A DNA stretch of 64,000 nt. It comes from an uncultured Prevotella sp. (GTDB lineage Bacteria > Bacteroidota > Bacteroidia > Bacteroidales > Bacteroidaceae). The translations under genes and the position numbers were made by a program. Location: positions 118,210 through 182,209 of the forward strand of contig ONAR01000001.1 in NCBI GenBank assembly GCA_900315835.1, given 5' to 3'. Below, piece by piece: positions 51,603-61,910 of this stretch (within the stretch, counting starts at the first letter, position 1; the number at the start of each line of letters is the position of its first letter). The notes beneath the pieces were generated by a model. The model searched no databases. It was not told where the DNA came from and was given only the letters and a program-made list of their open reading frames with translations.

Positions 51603-52889
51603 TTAAAAATGGTTTAGTGCCAAAAAGTCGGCTACAATATAGCTTGAGCCGCCTACGAAAATGAAGTCGTCGGAGGCCGCGTCGGCCAGAGCGTGCTGAT
51701 AGCCGTTGGCCACAGAACCGTAGTCGGCGCCGTTGAGGCCAGCCTTTTTACCCTCCTCGGCAACCTTGGCTGAAGGGAAGGCACGCTTCGAGGTAGCCTG
51801 AACCCAATAGTAGACAGCCTTGCGGGGCAGCAGCTGCATGACGGTGTGGATGTCCTTGTCGTCGACCATGCCGAAGACGATGCGCAGCTGGCGGCAGGGC
51901 TGAGCGGCAATCTGCTTGCCGAGATACTGCCAGCCGCCGACATTGTGACCGGTGTCGCAGACCACGCGTGGCTGCTGGCGCACCTGCTCCCAACGGCCGC
52001 GCAAGCCGGTGAGCTCGACGACATGCGCCATGCCGTAGGCAATATTGTCGTCGGTGATATGGAACTTGGTTTTCAGCAAGTTGAGCGCATGCAACACGGT
52101 GTTGGTGTTTCTCACCTGATAGTCGCCGCCCAACTCGCCATACAGATGGCCGTAGTGGCGCGTATCGTAGTCGCGGCCGCCGGTGGTGCGGGGCGTAGAC
52201 GATGTTACCTCAGGCTTGTCCAAAGCGAAGGTCACTGGCGCCTGCTCAGCCTTGGCCTTGGCCTCAAACACCGGCCTCGTCTCGGGCAGATCCTCACCGA
52301 TGACCACCGGCGTATGGGGCTTGATGATGCCGGCTTTCTCACCGGCGATCTTTGCCAACGTATTGCCTAAGAACTGCGTATGGTCGAAACTGATGTTGGT
52401 GATGATGCTCAGCTCCGGCCGGATGATGTTGGTGCAGTCGAGCCGACCGCCGAGTCCGACCTCAATGACGGCCACATCGGCCTGCTGCTCCTTGAAATAA
52501 AGGAAGGCGAGGGCGGTGGTCAGCTCGAAGAATGAGGGGTGGAGCGGTTCGAAGAAAGCCCGCTCCTGCTCAACGAAGTCGACGACGCGCTGCTCGGAGA
52601 TGGGCTCACCGTTGACGCGGATGCGCTCGCGGAAGTCGACGAGATGGGGCGAGGTATAGAGTCCTACCTTATAGCCCGCAGCCTGCAGAATGGCGGCAAT
52701 GGTATGCGAACAAGAGCCCTTGCCATTAGTTCCGGCGATGTGAATGGTCTTGTAAGCCTCGTGCGGATGACCGAAATGACGGTCGAGGGCAAGCGTGTTC
52801 TCCAGTCCCTCCTTGTAGGCGGAGGCGCCCACATGCTCGAAGACGGGCGTGGCGTTGAAGAGGTAAGCTACGGTTTGCTGATAGTTCAT
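51603..52889 (-). CDS. folC: Folylpolyglutamate/dihydrofolate synthase
   Basis: A 428-residue Mur-ligase-like enzyme that adds glutamate to (dihydro)folate. The ATP loop is HIAGTNGKGSCSHTIAAIL. VIEVGLGGRLDCTNII and the SFDHTQFLGNTLAKIAGEKAGIIKP stretch (Mg/K-binding) follow. The C-terminal domain includes VVCDTGHNVGGW (the DxAHN-type motif reads DTGHN). Full length. Whether it has both activities cannot be told. Minus strand, 77 bp downstream of dnaJ, with a diverged GC palindrome between. Confidence 0.92.
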   Translation of the reverse strand: MNYQQTVAYLFNATPVFEHVGASAYKEGLENTLALDRHFGHPHEAYKTIHIAGTNGKGSCSHTIAAILQAAGYKVGLYTSPHLVDFRERIRVNGEPISEQRVVDFVEQERAFFEPLHPSFFELTTALAFLYFKEQQADVAVIEVGLGGRLDCTNIIRPELSIITNISFDHTQFLGNTLAKIAGEKAGIIKPHTPVVIGEDLPETRPVFEAKAKAEQAPVTFALDKPEVTSSTPRTTGGRDYDTRHYGHLYGELGGDYQVRNTNTVLHALNLLKTKFHITDDNIAYGMAHVVELTGLRGRWEQVRQQPRVVCDTGHNVGGWQYLGKQIAAQPCRQLRIVFGMVDDKDIHTVMQLLPRKAVYYWVQATSKRAFPSAKVAEEGKKAGLNGADYGSVANGYQHALADAASDDFIFVGGSSYIVADFLALNHF

Positions 52890-52921
52890 GGTGTGCTATA
52901 TATAAAAAGGTGTAGAAACGA

Positions 52922-52952
52922 GTAGTGGCCGACACTGAGGCCCGGCCACTAC
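52922..52952. repeat. Dispersed GC palindrome, diverged copy
   Basis: GTAGTGGCCGACACTGAGGC followed by CCGGCCACTAC, related to the 29-bp family at 6472, 41874 and 42018. It fills most of the gap between dnaJ and folC and may act as a terminator for dnaJ. Confidence 0.55.
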
Positions 52953-52966
52953 ATGATGCTTTCCAA

Positions 52967-54133
52967 TCAATTGAAATAGTTCTTGAACTTCTCGAAGATG
53001 CTCTTCTTTGTCGAGCTGTCGCCTTTGAAGTTCTCGCTTTCGCGCAGTTGCTCAATGGCCTTGCGCTCGTTCTTGTCGAGCGTTTTTGGCACGAAGACAC
53101 TCATGTTGACGACGATGTCGCCCTTGCCCGATCCATAGCCTTTGACGGCCGGCAGACCTTTGCCACGGAGCCGCACCACATTGCCGGGCTGCGTTCCGGG
53201 CGCAATCTTCAGCGCAATCTTCTTGCCGTCGATGGTGGGTATCTCAGCATCGCCGCCGAGTGCAGCCGTGGGGAAGTCGAGCAGCAGGTTGTAGATGACA
53301 TCCTGCTTGTCGCGCACGAAGGTGTCGCTTTTCTCTTCCTCAATGAGCACCTGAATGTCGCCGGGCACACCGTTGTGGGGACCGGCATTGCCTTTGCCGT
53401 GCACATTGAGCACCATACCTTCCTCGACGCCGGCGGGAATGTTGACTTCCACAATCTTATCGCCCTTGACAACGCCAGTGCCGTCGCAGGCCTTGCACTT
53501 GTTCTTGATGACAGTGCCTTCGCCGTGGCAGGTGGGGCACTCGGTCTGGGTGGTCATGATGCCGAACATCGACCGCACCGACCGGCTCACCATACCGCTG
53601 CCGTGGCATGTGGGGCAGGTCTCAGGCTGTGCGCCACCTTCGGCGCCGGTGCCTTTGCACTGCTCACAGGTCACATCCTCGCGCACCTTGAAGCGCTTGG
53701 TCACACCGCTGGCGATATCCTGTAATGAGAGCTTCACCTTCAGCCGCAGGTCGCTGCCGCGATAGACGCGCTGGCTGTGCTGCTGGCCGCCGCCACCGAA
53801 TCCGCCGAATCCGCCGAATCCACTGTGGCCGCCGAAGATGTCGCCGAACATGGTGAAGATGTCGTCCATATCCATGCCGCCACCGCCAAAACCGCCGAAG
53901 CCGCCCTGCGGACCATTGAAGCCGAACTGGTCGTACTGACGGCGCTTGTCGGGGTCGTGCAGCACCTCATAGGCCTCTGCGGCCTCCTTAAACTTCTCTT
54001 CGGCCTCCTTGTCACCCGGGTTGCGGTCGGGGTGGTATTTGATGGCGAGCTTGCGGTAAGCCTTCTTTATTTCGTCTTCTGAGGCGTCTTTGCTCACGCC
54101 AAGCACCTCATAGTAGTCTCTTTTCTCTGCCAT
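52967..54133 (-). CDS. dnaJ: Chaperone protein DnaJ
   Basis: A 388-residue canonical (type A) J-protein. J domain 1-70 with HPD in [12 protein letters not shown]; Gly/Phe-rich linker about 75-120; four zinc-finger CxxCxGxG motifs ([32 protein letters not shown]), about 155-225; C-terminal substrate-binding domain after that. It stimulates DnaK ATPase. It follows grpE by 36 bp on the same strand; dnaK is not in this window. This is the only J-protein here, so it might also serve the accessory Hsp70 at 18-20 kb. Confidence 0.96.
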   Translation of the reverse strand: MAEKRDYYEVLGVSKDASEDEIKKAYRKLAIKYHPDRNPGDKEAEEKFKEAAEAYEVLHDPDKRRQYDQFGFNGPQGGFGGFGGGGMDMDDIFTMFGDIFGGHSGFGGFGGFGGGGQQHSQRVYRGSDLRLKVKLSLQDIASGVTKRFKVREDVTCEQCKGTGAEGGAQPETCPTCHGSGMVSRSVRSMFGIMTTQTECPTCHGEGTVIKNKCKACDGTGVVKGDKIVEVNIPAGVEEGMVLNVHGKGNAGPHNGVPGDIQVLIEEEKSDTFVRDKQDVIYNLLLDFPTAALGGDAEIPTIDGKKIALKIAPGTQPGNVVRLRGKGLPAVKGYGSGKGDIVVNMSVFVPKTLDKNERKAIEQLRESENFKGDSSTKKSIFEKFKNYFN

Positions 54134-54169
54134 TGTCGTGTAATCGTTATGCCTTTCTGACGGAATGGA

Positions 54170-54796
54170 TTATTGACCAACAGCTACTTTAGCGTGGCGG
54201 ATAACCTTGTCGTTGAGGGTGTAACCCGTCTGCACGCAGTCGATGACCTTGCCCTTCTTGTCGTCGCCCATGCCCGGCACCATGGCGACAGCCTCGTGGA
54301 AGTCGGTGTCGAAGTCCTTCTCAGCGGTGTCGATTTTCTTCACGCCTAAGCTCTCCAGGGTCTTCTCAAACTTCTTATAGATCATCTCGATGCCCTCGCG
54401 GATGGCCTTGGGGTCGTCGCTCTTGCTGCTCAAGGCGCGCTCAAAGTCGTCGAGCACGGGCAGGATGGCCACCACCGTCTTCTCGCTGCCGTTGAGGATG
54501 AGCTCAGCTTTCTCCTTCAGCGTGCGCTTCTTATAGTTGTCAAACTCGGCCAGCGTACGCAGGTATTTGTCCTTCAACTCGGCAATGGTCTTATTGGCTT
54601 TCTCCAACTCGTCTTTGGTGTTATCCTTTTCTTTCTTATCGTCTTTGGCTTCAGCCTTTTCCTCAGCCTTGGCCTCCTTGTTCTCCTTGGCGTCGGCTTT
54701 CTTTTCCTCCTTGGTGTCGGCAGCGTCGGCAGTCTGCTTGGCAGCCTGTTCGCCGTCAATCTTTATTTCCTTTTCCTTCTTTTCTTTCTCTTCCAT
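54170..54796 (-). CDS. grpE: Nucleotide exchange factor GrpE (canonical)
   Basis: A 208-residue protein. A very charged Glu/Lys/Ala-rich N-terminus (1-70) precedes the long coiled coil (about 70-110, with LRTLAEFDNYKKRTLKEKAEL). The four-helix bundle (VVAILPVLDDFERAL) and the beta head follow (DTDFHEAVAMVPGMGDDKKGKVIDCVQTGYTLNDKVIRHAKVAVG). It promotes ADP release from DnaK. It sits directly upstream of dnaJ (36 bp), 52 bp after the ABC-F gene. Confidence 0.95.
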   Translation of the reverse strand: MEEKEKKEKEIKIDGEQAAKQTADAADTKEEKKADAKENKEAKAEEKAEAKDDKKEKDNTKDELEKANKTIAELKDKYLRTLAEFDNYKKRTLKEKAELILNGSEKTVVAILPVLDDFERALSSKSDDPKAIREGIEMIYKKFEKTLESLGVKKIDTAEKDFDTDFHEAVAMVPGMGDDKKGKVIDCVQTGYTLNDKVIRHAKVAVGQ

Positions 54797-54848
54797 AGTT
54801 GTATAATCTTTTTATTAGCCTACGCCAACAAAAATTGTGCCATCCCCA

Positions 54849-56567
<1,719 letters not shown>

Positions 56568-56780
56568 TCAAAAAAGGCTGTTGGGGCATGATGCAAAGGG
56601 GGAAAGCGGCATGGATGAAGACGCTTCGGCGACCGACTGCTATTCGGAAATTAACTTACAAAACGGCCTCGCGAAATGGCCTCATTTTTGGCCCTAAAAA
56701 TTCGCGGGAATGCGCTCGAGAGGCGTCAAAACCGACGAGAAATCGCCATTTCAGCCGCATCCGGGTGCGATAAGTAGCTG

Positions 56781-56896
56781 ATCGCATCGCGATAGCTATG
56801 GTTTCGCACTGCGATAGCTATGGTTTCGCACCGCGTTAGATATGGTATCGCACCGCGATAACTATGCTATCGCAGTGGGATAGATGCCTTATCGCG
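56781..56896. repeat. 22-bp-period hairpin array (locus 2, diverged)
   Basis: Four to five units related to GCGATAGCTATGGTATCGC, some with TTTCGC in place of TATCGC or TTAGATATGG in the middle. The period and unit are those of the array at 6510-6625. Copies here are more diverged. Confidence 0.75.
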
Positions 56897-57227
56897 GCGG
56901 CTGCGGGGCCTAATGTGCCTTCGATTTGATGGTAATTCGACGTAAATGGTTGATTGATAACGGATTGCAAAAGTGCGCTCAGAATTGCGTATTTCGGAGC
57001 ATAGGAGGGGCTGGTCGGTTCTGAGGCCTTTTAGAGGGGGCTAAATCGATGAAAAATCTTAACGTTTCAGGGGTGTCGGGTATTTCGTATCTTGCAGTCG
57101 TCCGACCAATACCCCAGAAGAGGGTTACGTTATTAAAGCGGGGGGAATCGCTATGTTCACGGAACCTCCCTTCGGCGGGGGGGTACCACGGTCATTATCT
57201 TGTAACCTCAATTTTGCCGCCAAAGAT

Positions 57228-57259
57228 TTTGGGGGAATGGCGCTTTTTGCTTACCTTTG
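57228..57259 (+). promoter_or_regulatory. Promoter of the phosphatase gene, possibly giving a leaderless mRNA
   Basis: TTTG at 57228-57231 and TACCTTTG at 57252-57259 (20-bp spacer). The box ends five bases before the ATG at 57265, so the transcript should start at or beside the start codon. A longer frame from 57049 lies upstream of this promoter. Confidence 0.6.
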
Positions 57260-57264
57260 AACGC

Positions 57265-57747
57265 ATGAAAAATAAAGTGAAACTCCTTTTCATCTGTCTT
57301 GGCAATATCTGCCGCTCTCCTGCTGCCAACGCTGTGATGCAGCAAAAGGTCGACGCTGCGGGTCTGACCGACCGTTTCCTCATTGATTCAGCCGGCATCG
57401 GCGGATGGCATGTGGGCAGTCTGCCCGACATCCGCATGCGCGACCACGGTGCCCGACGGGGCTATCGCGTCGACCATATCGCCCGGCAGTTTGATCCGGC
57501 CAAAGATTTCGACCGCTTCGACTACATCATTGTGATGGACGACGACAACTATCATGACGTCTGCCGCATGGCGCACAACGAAGCGCAGCGCCGCAAGGTC
57601 ATCAAGATGTGTGACTGGCTTGATGAGCATCGCGGCGCCACGTCGGTGCCCGACCCGTATTATGGTCAGGGTAAGGATTTTGATTATGCCCTCGACCTTA
57701 TCGAGGACGGCTGCACGGCGCTGCTACGGCATTTCGCCGGGGAATAG
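57265..57747 (+). CDS. Low-molecular-weight protein tyrosine phosphatase
   Basis: A 160-residue phosphatase. The signature P-loop LFICLGNICRSPAA (C-x5-R-S) is near the N-terminus, with Cys13 or so the nucleophile, and the C-terminal acid is in SVPDPYYGQGKDFDYALDLIEDG (the DPYY motif). Such enzymes dephosphorylate tyrosine kinases of the BY family that control capsule export, but no such kinase is nearby. The ATG at 57265 is chosen because the homologous domain begins there. The stop codon abuts the stop of the convergent next gene with no gap. Confidence 0.93.
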   Translation: MKNKVKLLFICLGNICRSPAANAVMQQKVDAAGLTDRFLIDSAGIGGWHVGSLPDIRMRDHGARRGYRVDHIARQFDPAKDFDRFDYIIVMDDDNYHDVCRMAHNEAQRRKVIKMCDWLDEHRGATSVPDPYYGQGKDFDYALDLIEDGCTALLRHFAGE

Positions 57748-58836
57748 CTAAAACTTGATGGGCTTGCCCACGCCGTCGTGTTTGGGCGCAAAGTCGATGC
57801 CCAACAGCTTGGCGATGGTCGGCGCAATCTGGTTGTTGTGGTATTCACCGCTGGTGAGTATGCCCTTTGCGGGAATGTCCTTGCCGAAGGCCATGAGCCA
57901 TGTCTGCGAGGAGTGGGGCGTGTCGTGGCCGTGGTCGCGCCATGCCGACTCGGTGGTGTCGCCGCGGCCGTGGTCGCAGGTGACGATGACCGTGGTCTGG
58001 TCCTTATAGAACGGGTCGCTCTGGATGTATTCCCACAGCTCGCGCAGGAAGTCGTCGGTGTAGTGGGCGGCGTTGAGATAGAGACGGTATTTGCCGGAAT
58101 GAGCCCACTCGTCGGTATCGCCGTAGCCGATGAACACCACCTTCGGGTGGCGGCTCTTCATGGCCTCGAGCGCATACTCGTGGGTGATGAAGTCGAAGCG
58201 CTCGCCCTCCCAATACTTCGGGCAACGCTCCTGCAGCTTATTGATATACAGCTCCTTCTCGGTGGGATTGGGCGACATCGACGGCCGGTAGTCGGTGTTC
58301 ACCTCAAGGCCGCTCTTCTTCTCGTTGAAGATTTCGATGAAGCGGTCCCAACTGCCGAAGGCCAGCACTGAGCCTTTGTATTGATTCGACTTGTTGGCTA
58401 CCTCGAACACGGTCACGTTGTTGTTGGGGATGGCGTCGTTGCTGTTGACGTGCTCGTCGTCGGCATAGCCGCAGAGGTCCTCGCTGTAGCCGGGGTAGGA
58501 GAACCACATCTTGTTGGTCACGTCCATCGTGCAGCCTGCATTGCGGTCGCCAATCATCACGCCGTTTTTGGCGATATAGCTCCAGGTGAAGGGCATCAGC
58601 GTCTGGCGGCGCTCCTCGGGGGTGCTGCGCCAGTAGTCGGCTTTCATCATGTTGACGTTGCCGAACTTCGGATTGTTGATGATGGCAGAGTCGGCGCCAC
58701 CATAGAGCTCTTGCCAACGGTAGCCGTCGACGGTGACGAGGACGACCTTACGCTGCTGCGTTGCCTTGCCTTTGGCCATGCCCAGCGTAGGAATGGCCAG
58801 CAGGCAGATGAGTAATGAGATAAAGGATTTCTTCAT
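57748..58836 (-). CDS. Secreted alkaline-phosphatase-superfamily protein (phosphodiesterase/pyrophosphatase-like)
   Basis: A 362-residue exported protein, signal peptide 1-21 (to GMA-K). The N-terminal VLVTVDGYRWQELYGGADSAI resembles the metal-site/nucleophile region of the type-I phosphodiesterase/nucleotide pyrophosphatase and sulfatase-like group. VFIGYGDTDEWAHSGKYRLY and VIVTCDHGRGDTTESAWRDHGHDTPHSSQTWLMAFGKD carry the metal-binding Asp/His residues; the C-terminus has QIAPTIAKLLGI. The substrate is unknown. Last gene of the cyclophilin-umuDC operon (21 bp after umuC). Confidence 0.82.
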   Translation of the reverse strand: MKKSFISLLICLLAIPTLGMAKGKATQQRKVVLVTVDGYRWQELYGGADSAIINNPKFGNVNMMKADYWRSTPEERRQTLMPFTWSYIAKNGVMIGDRNAGCTMDVTNKMWFSYPGYSEDLCGYADDEHVNSNDAIPNNNVTVFEVANKSNQYKGSVLAFGSWDRFIEIFNEKKSGLEVNTDYRPSMSPNPTEKELYINKLQERCPKYWEGERFDFITHEYALEAMKSRHPKVVFIGYGDTDEWAHSGKYRLYLNAAHYTDDFLRELWEYIQSDPFYKDQTTVIVTCDHGRGDTTESAWRDHGHDTPHSSQTWLMAFGKDIPAKGILTSGEYHNNQIAPTIAKLLGIDFAPKHDGVGKPIKF

Positions 58837-58857
58837 ATTGATTGATGTTTATTGGTT

Positions 58858-60162
58858 TTATTTCACCTTAATGATATCGCCCCACGCCGTGGTGTAGTTC
58901 GGACTCTTGCGGTCGCGCCGTATGGCTTCGGCAAAGTGGGCGGCTTTCCCCTTCCCCTTCGCTTTGGTGTATTGCTGGGCGCCGAGTACGATGGTCTCCT
59001 TTCCCTCCTTCCGGTTGATGCGGTCGATGACGGCGTCGAGTCGTTGCCGCTTGCGGTAGTCGGCCGGATTGTAGTCGGTGAAGTCGGTCTGCACCGCGGT
59101 ATCCGGGCATAGCTCCAGCAGGATGACGCCGGCGCGCTTGTAGTGGAAATAGGGGAGGAAGATGCGCTGCAGCACCGTCGTGGCAGCCTCGACGATGGCC
59201 ATGGTCGACGCGGTGGGGGTGGGCAAAACGGCGGTGCCGAAACGGTCGTATTGCGGCAGGTCGTTGCGGAAATGATTGGTGTCGATGAACACGCCAACGA
59301 CGCCGGCGGCCTCATGATAGCGCCGCAGTTTCTCGGCAGCCAGCGCGGCATAGTTGGCCACGTGGGTGCGGATGGCTTGCAGGTCGGTGAGCATGTCGGG
59401 GAAGGAGCGCGAGGTGCAGATGCTCTTCTTCGTGGCCTTGTCCATGTCGTCGATGGGGATGCAGTCGATGCCGTTGAGCTCCTTCCATGTGCGCTGCCCC
59501 ACGATGTTGAACTTCATCCTCACCCACGACTCCTGCTGATTGGCGAAGTCGGCGGCGGTGAGTATCTGCACCGTCTTGAGCTTCTCTTCCCATCGCCGGC
59601 CAATGCCCCAGACATCGCCGATGGGGAAGAGCGAGAGCGCCTTCAGCCGCTTCTCGTCGTTGTCGATGAGGCAGCAGTGGCGGTAACCGGCGTAGCGCTT
59701 GGCAAACTTACTGGCAATCTTGGCCAGCGTCTTGGTCGGGGCGATGCCAATGCTCACGGGCATGCCCAGCCCCTTGTAGATGCGCCGGTGGAGCCGCTCG
59801 CCCCATGCCTTGAGGTCGAGATGGTCCATGCCGTCGAGTATGCAGAAGCCCTCGTCGATGGAATAGCGGTAGAACACCGGGGCCTCGCCGCGCACGATGT
59901 TCATCAGGCGCCGCGTCATGTCGGCGTAAAGCTCGTAGTTGCTGGAGAAGGCGTAGATAGTTTGGTTGGGGAATTGCTGTTGCAGTTGGAAGAAAGGGGT
60001 GCCGGCTTTGATGCCCATGGCCTTGGCCTCGTTGCTGCGCGCCACAACGCAGCCGTCGTTGTTGGACAGCACGACGACGGGCTTGCCTTCCAGGTCTGGC
60101 CGGAAGGAGCGCTCGCAACTGACGTAGCAGTTGTCGACATCAACGAGGGCGTAGTATCTCAT
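58858..60162 (-). CDS. umuC: Y-family DNA polymerase (UmuC, Pol V catalytic subunit)
   Basis: A 434-residue error-prone translesion polymerase. The catalytic motifs are [22 protein letters not shown] (Asp) and [14 protein letters not shown] (Asp-Glu); the little-finger region and the UmuC C-terminal tail ([27 protein letters not shown]) are complete. umuD lies 9 bp upstream, so the two form Pol V and are probably induced by DNA damage, though I see no recognisable SOS box. The neighbouring genes in the operon (cyclophilin and phosphatase) are not linked to repair. Confidence 0.95.
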   Translation of the reverse strand: MRYYALVDVDNCYVSCERSFRPDLEGKPVVVLSNNDGCVVARSNEAKAMGIKAGTPFFQLQQQFPNQTIYAFSSNYELYADMTRRLMNIVRGEAPVFYRYSIDEGFCILDGMDHLDLKAWGERLHRRIYKGLGMPVSIGIAPTKTLAKIASKFAKRYAGYRHCCLIDNDEKRLKALSLFPIGDVWGIGRRWEEKLKTVQILTAADFANQQESWVRMKFNIVGQRTWKELNGIDCIPIDDMDKATKKSICTSRSFPDMLTDLQAIRTHVANYAALAAEKLRRYHEAAGVVGVFIDTNHFRNDLPQYDRFGTAVLPTPTASTMAIVEAATTVLQRIFLPYFHYKRAGVILLELCPDTAVQTDFTDYNPADYRKRQRLDAVIDRINRKEGKETIVLGAQQYTKAKGKGKAAHFAEAIRRDRKSPNYTTAWGDIIKVK

Positions 60163-60171
60163 GATTCAGCT

Positions 60172-60681
60172 TTAGGGCAGCGGTCGGGTGGTGCGGGGAC
60201 CGGCGTTGTAGCGGTTCTTGATGATGTAGATTACCACACCCCACACGCGGAAGTCGGTCAGATCGTCGGTAATCTTGAACACGGGGTAAGCGGGATTGGC
60301 GGGCTTCAGCTCGATGTAGCCCTCGTCAAGATGGGTGTTGTCGAAATACTTCATCGTGTATTCCTGGTTGTAAAAGGCGATGACGATGTCGCCGTTCTTA
60401 GGTTCGATGGAGCGGTCAACGACGAGCAGGTCGCCGTTGTCGATGCCCGCGCCGGTCATCGAGTCGCCGCAGGCACGCGCATAAAACGTGGTATCGGGGT
60501 GGGCGATGAGGTCGCGGTTGAAGTCGATGGGCTCCACCTCGTAGCTCTCGGCGGGCGACGGGAAACCGGCCTTCACGCCGAGAGCGCAACTCAGCGGGAG
60601 CACCCTCTTGAACGAACTGTGCAGGATCTCAACCTCGCTCTTGCCCGTCTGACGGGTGCTGTCGATAAATTCTACGGTCAT
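60172..60681 (-). CDS. umuD: UmuD, autoproteolytic Pol V subunit (LexA/S24 family)
   Basis: A 169-residue protein. A cleavage-type AG site in KAGFPSPAESYEVEPIDFNRDLI is followed by the nucleophile Ser in CGDSMTGAGIDNGDLLVVDRSIEPKNGDIVIA and the Lys in YNQEYTMKYF, the S24 dyad. RecA-stimulated self-cleavage activates UmuC. It starts 10 bp after the cyclophilin gene and precedes umuC by 9 bp. A longer frame reaching 60909 is inside the upstream gene and gives no homologous sequence, so 60681 is the start. Confidence 0.93.
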   Translation of the reverse strand: MTVEFIDSTRQTGKSEVEILHSSFKRVLPLSCALGVKAGFPSPAESYEVEPIDFNRDLIAHPDTTFYARACGDSMTGAGIDNGDLLVVDRSIEPKNGDIVIAFYNQEYTMKYFDNTHLDEGYIELKPANPAYPVFKITDDLTDFRVWGVVIYIIKNRYNAGPRTTRPLP

Positions 60682-60691
60682 GGTGGGTGCT

Positions 60692-61417
60692 TTATCTGAT
60701 GACAATGGCCTTGATGATGCGCACGTCAGTTGTCGGACGGTCGTGCTCATCGGTTTCCACGTAGTCGATGTCGCCCACGACATCCAGTCCTTTGACCACT
60801 TCGCCGAAGACGGTATACTGTCCGTCGAGATGAGGCGTGCCGCCACGTTGCTGGTAGTAAGTCTTGATTTCCGGCGTGAGCTGCACCTTGCCGCCGGTCC
60901 GTTTGTCAAGCTGCTGCTGGGCCCAATCTAAACCGCCCTGCGTCAGCACCCGGCCATAGACTATATAGAACTGGCTTGATGAGGACTTGCGCTCGGGGTT
61001 CTCGCTGTCGCCCTGACGTGCGGCGGCCACGGCGCCCCGCTTGTGGAAATATTTCGGAAAGCGGATCTCTGCGGGGATGGTGTAGGGTGGGTCGTACTCG
61101 CCGACGGTGGCTCCCGGAGCGGCGTGGCGCGTGGTGGAGTCGCCGGTCTGTATCATGAAGTCGGCAATCACGCGGTGCCAAAGATTGCCGTCGTAATAAC
61201 CCGAACGCACCAACCGCAGGAAGTTGTCGCGGTGGAGCGGTGTATCGTTGTAAAGTTCAACGACAATGTCGCCCTTTGTCGTGCGCAGTAAAACCTGATG
61301 GCGTACGGCGCTGGAGTCGGTCTTGACTACAAGCGTGTCGGTCTGCGACCAGCCACAGAGCGGCAGCAGCATTAAAAGCAACAGGGGAATGATGCGTGTG
61401 AAATGTCTCATCGTCAT
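60692..61417 (-). CDS. Exported cyclophilin-type peptidyl-prolyl isomerase
   Basis: A 241-residue protein with a signal peptide (about 1-24, IIPLLLLMLLPLCGWSQ; the Cys could be a lipobox: LPLC-G). The cyclophilin fold includes GDIVVELYNDTPLHRDNFLRLVRSGYYDGNLWHRVIADFMIQTGDST, then SSSQFYIVYGR, and YTVFGEVVKGLDVVGDI. It would catalyse proline isomerisation in the periplasm or at the outer membrane. First gene of a four-gene minus-strand operon (10-bp gap to umuD). An ATG two codons later (61411) is an equal alternative start. Confidence 0.9.
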   Translation of the reverse strand: MTMRHFTRIIPLLLLMLLPLCGWSQTDTLVVKTDSSAVRHQVLLRTTKGDIVVELYNDTPLHRDNFLRLVRSGYYDGNLWHRVIADFMIQTGDSTTRHAAPGATVGEYDPPYTIPAEIRFPKYFHKRGAVAAARQGDSENPERKSSSSQFYIVYGRVLTQGGLDWAQQQLDKRTGGKVQLTPEIKTYYQQRGGTPHLDGQYTVFGEVVKGLDVVGDIDYVETDEHDRPTTDVRIIKAIVIR

Positions 61418-61512
61418 GTCTTCGATTTACTTGTCTATTTTAATATAACCTCAAACCTTTTTTAATATAACTTTAAACCTTGCCAATTATTGCCTTCGGC
61501 GTAATGGTTTAT

Positions 61513-61550
61513 AAACGAAAAATGCCGCAACTTCAAGAAGCTGCGGCATT
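61513..61550 (-). terminator. Terminator of the tRNA-Lys pair
   Basis: On the minus strand, a 14-bp stem AATGCCGCAGCTTC/GAAGTTGCGGCATT with a tiny loop is followed by ATTTTTCGTTT. It lies 50 bp past the end of the second tRNA and separates the pair from the cyclophilin operon. Confidence 0.8.
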
Positions 61551-61599
61551 GTTGCTTGGTGCTGTAGGCATCGGGTCTTCTGGCCTGTATCAGCATCTG

Positions 61600-61672
61600 T
61601 GCGCCCTTAGGGGCTCGAACCCTAGACCCACTGATTAAGAGTCAGTTGCTCTACCAACTGAGCTAAGGGCGC
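61600..61672 (-). tRNA. tRNA-Lys (anticodon CTT), copy 2
   Basis: A 73-base cloverleaf on the minus strand starting GCGCCCTTAGCTCAGTTGG. The acceptor stem is GCGCCCT/AGGGCGC with discriminator A; the D loop is AGCTCAGTTGGTAGAGC. The anticodon arm ACTGA-CTCTTAA-TCAGT gives anticodon CTT. The T arm contains GGTTCGAGCCC. CCA is not encoded. It is nearly identical to the upstream copy. Confidence 0.93.
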
Positions 61673-61688
61673 AATGAAAAGAAAGATG

Positions 61689-61761
61689 TGCGCCCTTAGG
61701 GACTCGAACCCTAGACCCACTGATTAAGAGTCAGTTGCTCTACCAGCTGAGCTAAGGGCGC
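61689..61761 (-). tRNA. tRNA-Lys (anticodon CTT), copy 1
   Basis: Second cloverleaf of the tandem pair, 16 bp upstream on the minus strand. It has the same acceptor and anticodon arms, with one change in the D-stem (AGCTCAGCTGG) and one in the T-arm (GAGTCC in place of GAGCCC). Both are read from one promoter at 61817-61848. Confidence 0.93.
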
Positions 61762-61816
61762 AGTATCTTTGCACTGAATGGTGGGCCGGAGGGCTCCCTT
61801 TTTTCAAATGCGAGTG

Positions 61817-61848
61817 CAAAGGTACTGCGTTTTTTATTAACAGCCAAA
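61817..61848 (-). promoter_or_regulatory. Promoter of the tRNA-Lys pair
   Basis: On the minus strand TTTG (61845-61848) and TACCTTTG (61817-61824) are spaced 20 bp, a full consensus match, about 56 bases before the first tRNA. Confidence 0.7.
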
Positions 61849-61910
61849 CTTTTTCCTACTTTATTTCACTATTTTTTGAAAGTGGGCCGAATTTAACCGC
61901 TGTTATTTGC

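Noticed and set aside
57049-57264. Longer N-terminus for the LMW phosphatase
   Set aside because: It lies upstream of the promoter at 57228-57259 and encodes no homologous sequence before the P-loop region.
59143-60699. 518-codon plus-strand frame opposite umuC and umuD
   Set aside because: It is the shadow of two well-supported genes, rich in Val/Gly/Ala/His from reversed codons, with no recognisable domain.
61600-61761. tRNA-Lys pair as an integration site for a mobile element
   Set aside because: No integrase, no direct repeat of a tRNA 3' end and no foreign gene block is seen next to it.
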